DNA of 64,000 nt from Maritimibacter harenae (GTDB taxonomy: Bacteria > Pseudomonadota > Alphaproteobacteria > Rhodobacterales > Rhodobacteraceae), in contig NZ_WTUX01000010.1 in NCBI RefSeq assembly GCF_009882975.1, forward strand, positions 294,367 through 358,366, given 5' to 3'. Within the stretch, counting starts at the first letter, position 1. Every line of letters starts with the position of its first letter. The notes under the pieces are model-generated. The model saw only the letters and a program-made list of their open reading frames with translations, was not told the DNA's origin and ran no database searches. The translations under genes were made by a program, and so were the position numbers. Of the stretch, positions 61,482 to 64,000 are shown in pieces.

Positions 61482-62708
61482 TCAGGCGAGCGCCGCGACG
61501 GCGAAGAGCACGGCGCAGGCCACCAGCCCGATTCGGCTCGCCCGGTCGGTGAGGGCGAAGACCACCGGGTCCTCGTTGACCAGCCCGCGGTGGGCCAGGA
61601 GCACGATCCGGGTGATCCACAGAAGCAGGACGAGCCCCACCCCCCAGAGCGCCGCCGGTTCGTCGTAGAGCGCGCGCACCTCCGGCGTGTCGAGGTAGAG
61701 CGCCAGCACCAATACCGCGATGTAGCCGGCCGCGGTGGCGAGCATCGCGATGATCGGCCGATCCTCGACCGTGTAGGCGCGCCCGGCGGCCGCCTTCGCC
61801 CCGCCGCGGCTGTCGAGCTCGACGAGCTCCGCCAAGCGCTTCACCGCGGCGAGCGACAGGAAGAGGAAGATCGAGAAGGACAGGAGCCAGACCGAGGGCA
61901 CGATCCCCGTCGCCGCCGCCCCGGCCACGATCCGCATCGTGTAGAGCATCGCGAGCACGATGATGTCGACCGCGAGCATCCCCTTGAGGGCCATCGAGTA
62001 GGCGGTGGTCAGGATGAAGTAGAGCGCGAGCACGGCGACCAGCGCCGGGGTGGCGAGCGCGCCCACGGCGAAACCCGCGATGAGCAGCGTGGCCATCATG
62101 GGGCCGCCGTAGCGTACCGGCAGGCGGCCCGACGCGAAGGGGCGATTGCGCTTGGTGCGGTGGCGCCGGTCCGCGTCGAGGTCCGACAGGTCGTTCAGCG
62201 TGTAGACCGACGAGGCGACGAGCCCGAAAGCGAGAAACGCGAGCAGCGCCTGGAGGATCGTCAGGGGCGTGAAGGCGTGGGCGGCGAAGACCGGCAGGAA
62301 CACCAGCACGTTCTTCACCCATTGATGTGGGCGCATCTGGCGCAGGATCTCGCGCGGGCCACCTTGGGACCGTGTGGCCGGGAGGTCGGCGGGGCGCGCA
62401 GTGCCCGCTTCGGTCGCGTCGAAACAGCCCAGGTGCCGTATGACGGCCGCGCCGAGCTCGGGGTGGTCGCCGTATGTGAGCACGGTGCGCTTGCCCGCCG
62501 CCCGGGCCGCCTTGCAGGCCGCCACCACCTCGGGGTCGAATGGAAACCGGGCCGGGTTCGGCACCCGGCGGCGGCGCGGGTCGCGCAGGCTGCGCAGGTC
62601 GCGCGACAGGTTCCACCAGAAAAGCTCGGCCGCAAGGTTGCCGTGGAGCAGGTCCCGGTCGAGGTCGACGGTCAGGGTGTCGGCGTTTGCGGGACGTGTC
62701 TGGTTCAC
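61482..62708 (-). CDS. UbiA-family prenyltransferase with HAD-like remnant
   Basis: The 408-residue protein has a UbiA membrane domain (about 125-408) with motif 1 NDLSDLDADRRHRTKRNRP and motif 2 YSMALKGMLAVDIIVLAMLY. This matches decaprenyl-phosphate phosphoribosyltransferase-like members rather than ubiquinone enzymes. Many of these have an N-terminal HAD phosphatase domain. Here the first 110 residues look like a shortened, degenerate one: VDLDRDLLHGNLAAELFW keeps the two aspartates of DLDGTL but has Arg-Asp where Gly-Thr is usual, and then GKRTVLTYG, HLGCFD. About nine membrane helices are present. The product may be a polyprenyl-linked sugar precursor for the cell envelope. Confidence 0.78.
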   Translation of the reverse strand: MNQTRPANADTLTVDLDRDLLHGNLAAELFWWNLSRDLRSLRDPRRRRVPNPARFPFDPEVVAACKAARAAGKRTVLTYGDHPELGAAVIRHLGCFDATEAGTARPADLPATRSQGGPREILRQMRPHQWVKNVLVFLPVFAAHAFTPLTILQALLAFLAFGLVASSVYTLNDLSDLDADRRHRTKRNRPFASGRLPVRYGGPMMATLLIAGFAVGALATPALVAVLALYFILTTAYSMALKGMLAVDIIVLAMLYTMRIVAGAAATGIVPSVWLLSFSIFLFLSLAAVKRLAELVELDSRGGAKAAAGRAYTVEDRPIIAMLATAAGYIAVLVLALYLDTPEVRALYDEPAALWGVGLVLLLWITRIVLLAHRGLVNEDPVVFALTDRASRIGLVACAVLFAVAALA

Positions 62709-62868
62709 GGGAATCCGGCGGTCTTGCGGTTATCGGGGCCACACTGCCCCGCCCGGGCCTGTTGACACAACTGCACAAAAGTGGGGCGCTGCGCGAAGCC
62801 CGGCGCTGTAGACTCGCGGTCACGGTCACGCTAGCAATTTCCTGAATTGGTTAAAAAGGAAGTATGCC

Positions 62869-64000
62869 GTGAAAGGGATTGGCCTCGTCGCTGCATTGAT
62901 GTTTCCCGTCGCCGCTTTCGGCCAGGACGCGGGGGGCGGGGCCGATCCGATGACCGACACGGCACAGGCGCCCGCCGAGGCGCGGAGTCCGCTTGGCACG
63001 GTTGCTCGCAAGCCCGACGGCCATGCCGAGGGTGAGGATCCGCTGGGTGTCGCGCGGGCGATCAAGCCGCTTCAGGCCAAGGGCGACGTGTTCGAACGCC
63101 AGGACGTGGTCACGGCGCAGGCGGAGGTCGAGGCGCCCGAAGAGACCGCCGCAGGCGGCGAGGTCATTTCATCGGGCGGCGGGGAAGACATGGCCGCCGA
63201 AACGGGGGCCGATGCGGCGGAGGCCGGGACGGACCAGCCCGTTGTCGTGGCACAGGCCGAGGACCCGGCCCCGGAGGTCGGGCAAGAGGAACCCTCGCCG
63301 GACGTGGAAGCGGCCGAGGAGACCGCCGCTGCCGAACCGGCACCCGACCCGCTCGAGCTTGCCGCCGAAGAATGCCTCGACATTGCCGGACCCGCGAACG
63401 CCGGTGTGCCCGCCGCCGCGGTCGATGCGGACACGCAGCGGCGTACGCTCACGCGCGCGGCCGAGGCCTGCACCGAGGCGGCGACGGCCGAGAAAGCCGA
63501 CCCGGAAGTGCTTTTCCATGCCGCCACCATCGCGCGCGCACGCGGCGATGCGCAGGCGACCTTCGACCTGCTCACCCGCGCGGCCGAGGCCGGGCTCGGT
63601 GCCGCCGAGACGCGGCTGGGCGACTACTTCCTCTTCGGCGTCGGCCCCGAGGGTCAGGACATCGCCCGCGCCGTCGACCACTACCGCGCGGCGGTCGAGC
63701 TCGAAGACGCGGCCGGGATGACCACGCTCGCGCTTCTCTACCAGGTGGCGCGCGGCGTGCCCCGCGATCCGGAGCGGATGGTGGAGCTCATGACCCGGGC
63801 GGCCGAGCAAGGCTATCACTTCGCGCAGTATCGCCTCGCGCAGACCTACCTGAACGGGGACGGAATCCCCGGCCGGGCGAGCGAGGACCTGGGCATCCCC
63901 GATGCGGCCAAGGCGGTGACCTACTACACCCGCGCGGCCGACAACGGGAACCTGTCGGCGGCGCTGGAGCTGTCGAACCTCTACGCCGACCCGTCGTCGG
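62869..64000 (+). CDS. Secreted Sel1/TPR-repeat protein, 5' part
   Basis: A GTG at 62869 with AAGGAAG at 62856-62862 opens a frame that stays open to the end of the window. The product has a signal peptide (about residues 1-18, ending FGQ), an Ala/Glu/Pro-rich region to about residue 165, and Sel1-type repeats from about 210 on: HAATIARARGDAQATFDLLTR, AAETRLGDYFLFGVG, MTTLALLYQVARG and FAQYRLAQTYLNGDGI. Sel1 repeats mediate protein contacts, often in the periplasm. An ATG at 62864 is not the start, since its frame stops after two codons (ATG CCG TGA). The upstream 160 bases show no gene. Confidence 0.8.
   Translation, partial: MKGIGLVAALMFPVAAFGQDAGGGADPMTDTAQAPAEARSPLGTVARKPDGHAEGEDPLGVARAIKPLQAKGDVFERQDVVTAQAEVEAPEETAAGGEVISSGGGEDMAAETGADAAEAGTDQPVVVAQAEDPAPEVGQEEPSPDVEAAEETAAAEPAPDPLELAAEECLDIAGPANAGVPAAAVDADTQRRTLTRAAEACTEAATAEKADPEVLFHAATIARARGDAQATFDLLTRAAEAGLGAAETRLGDYFLFGVGPEGQDIARAVDHYRAAVELEDAAGMTTLALLYQVARGVPRDPERMVELMTRAAEQGYHFAQYRLAQTYLNGDGIPGRASEDLGIPDAAKAVTYYTRAADNGNLSAALELSNLYADPSS

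Noticed and set aside
62864-62872. ATG CCG TGA overlapping the Sel1-protein start, as a regulatory mini-ORF
   Set aside because: The ribosome site fits the GTG at 62869 well, and a two-codon frame is easily due to chance.

Overview
The window is ordinary chromosomal DNA of a high-GC alphaproteobacterium, most likely of the Rhodobacteraceae/Roseobacter group. Support comes from the box (aerobic benzoyl-CoA) genes with a BoxR-type regulator, the split HisG-HisZ system, an SOS box of the alphaproteobacterial form GAAC-N7-GAAC, the YcjX/YcjF and IspZ genes, and a dispersed hairpin-plus-tail intergenic repeat present five times. I saw no tRNA, rRNA, CRISPR array, insertion sequence or prophage. 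Coding density is high and many neighbouring genes overlap by 1 to 26 bases.

Region by region. Bases 1-6721 hold an aerobic benzoyl-CoA degradation operon: a DUF309 protein, boxC, boxB, an unnamed 54-residue protein with a four-cysteine ferredoxin-type motif, boxA and a thioesterase, followed by boxR. TGCAC-type operator sites lie before boxC and before boxR, and four intercistronic gaps carry GC-rich hairpins. Bases 6755-10388 (minus strand) encode a histone-deacetylase-family protein and a large ADP-forming acyl-CoA synthetase/GNAT fusion, the makings of a reversible protein acylation pair. Bases 10579-15097 hold an MlaC-like periplasmic protein with a LolD/MacB-type ATPase and permease, a convergent AttH/CrtC-like protein, and a FAD oxidoreductase. 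Bases 15181-25344 form one long minus-strand array, xdhA-xdhB-xdhC-ATPase-permease-permease-K+ channel-BMP binding protein, which couples purine (hypoxanthine/xanthine) uptake to oxidation.

Bases 25626-27790 hold a small membrane-anchored protein and an ArsR regulator between two SRPBCC proteins. Bases 27908-43066 are mostly housekeeping: dnaE, slyX, hisS-hisZ-hisG, ycjX-GNAT-ycjF-like, ileS-ogt-prmA. Bases 43147-49929 carry envelope proteins, an SOS-box-linked remnant of DnaE2, a [2Fe-2S] ferredoxin, purD, a DJ-1/PfpI protein and xseA. Bases 50055-56589 hold an AlkB-type hydroxylase with a small secreted partner, a lysoplasmalogenase-like protein, ftsY, an EamA transporter, ispZ and a YdeI-like protein. 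Bases 56888-64000 hold a secreted pair (phosphodiester-glycosidase-like plus SUMF1-like), a convergent membrane-anchored protein of unknown function, a UbiA prenyltransferase with a shrunken HAD-like N-terminus, and the start of a Sel1-repeat protein that runs off the window.

The items most worth a second look are the 54-residue cysteine protein inside the box operon, the acylation/deacylation pair beside box, the SOS-box-linked DnaE2 C-terminal fragment, the potassium channel inside the purine operon, the mixed MlaC/AttE-G-H-like locus, the five-copy intergenic repeat, and the secreted three-gene locus near 57-61 kb.
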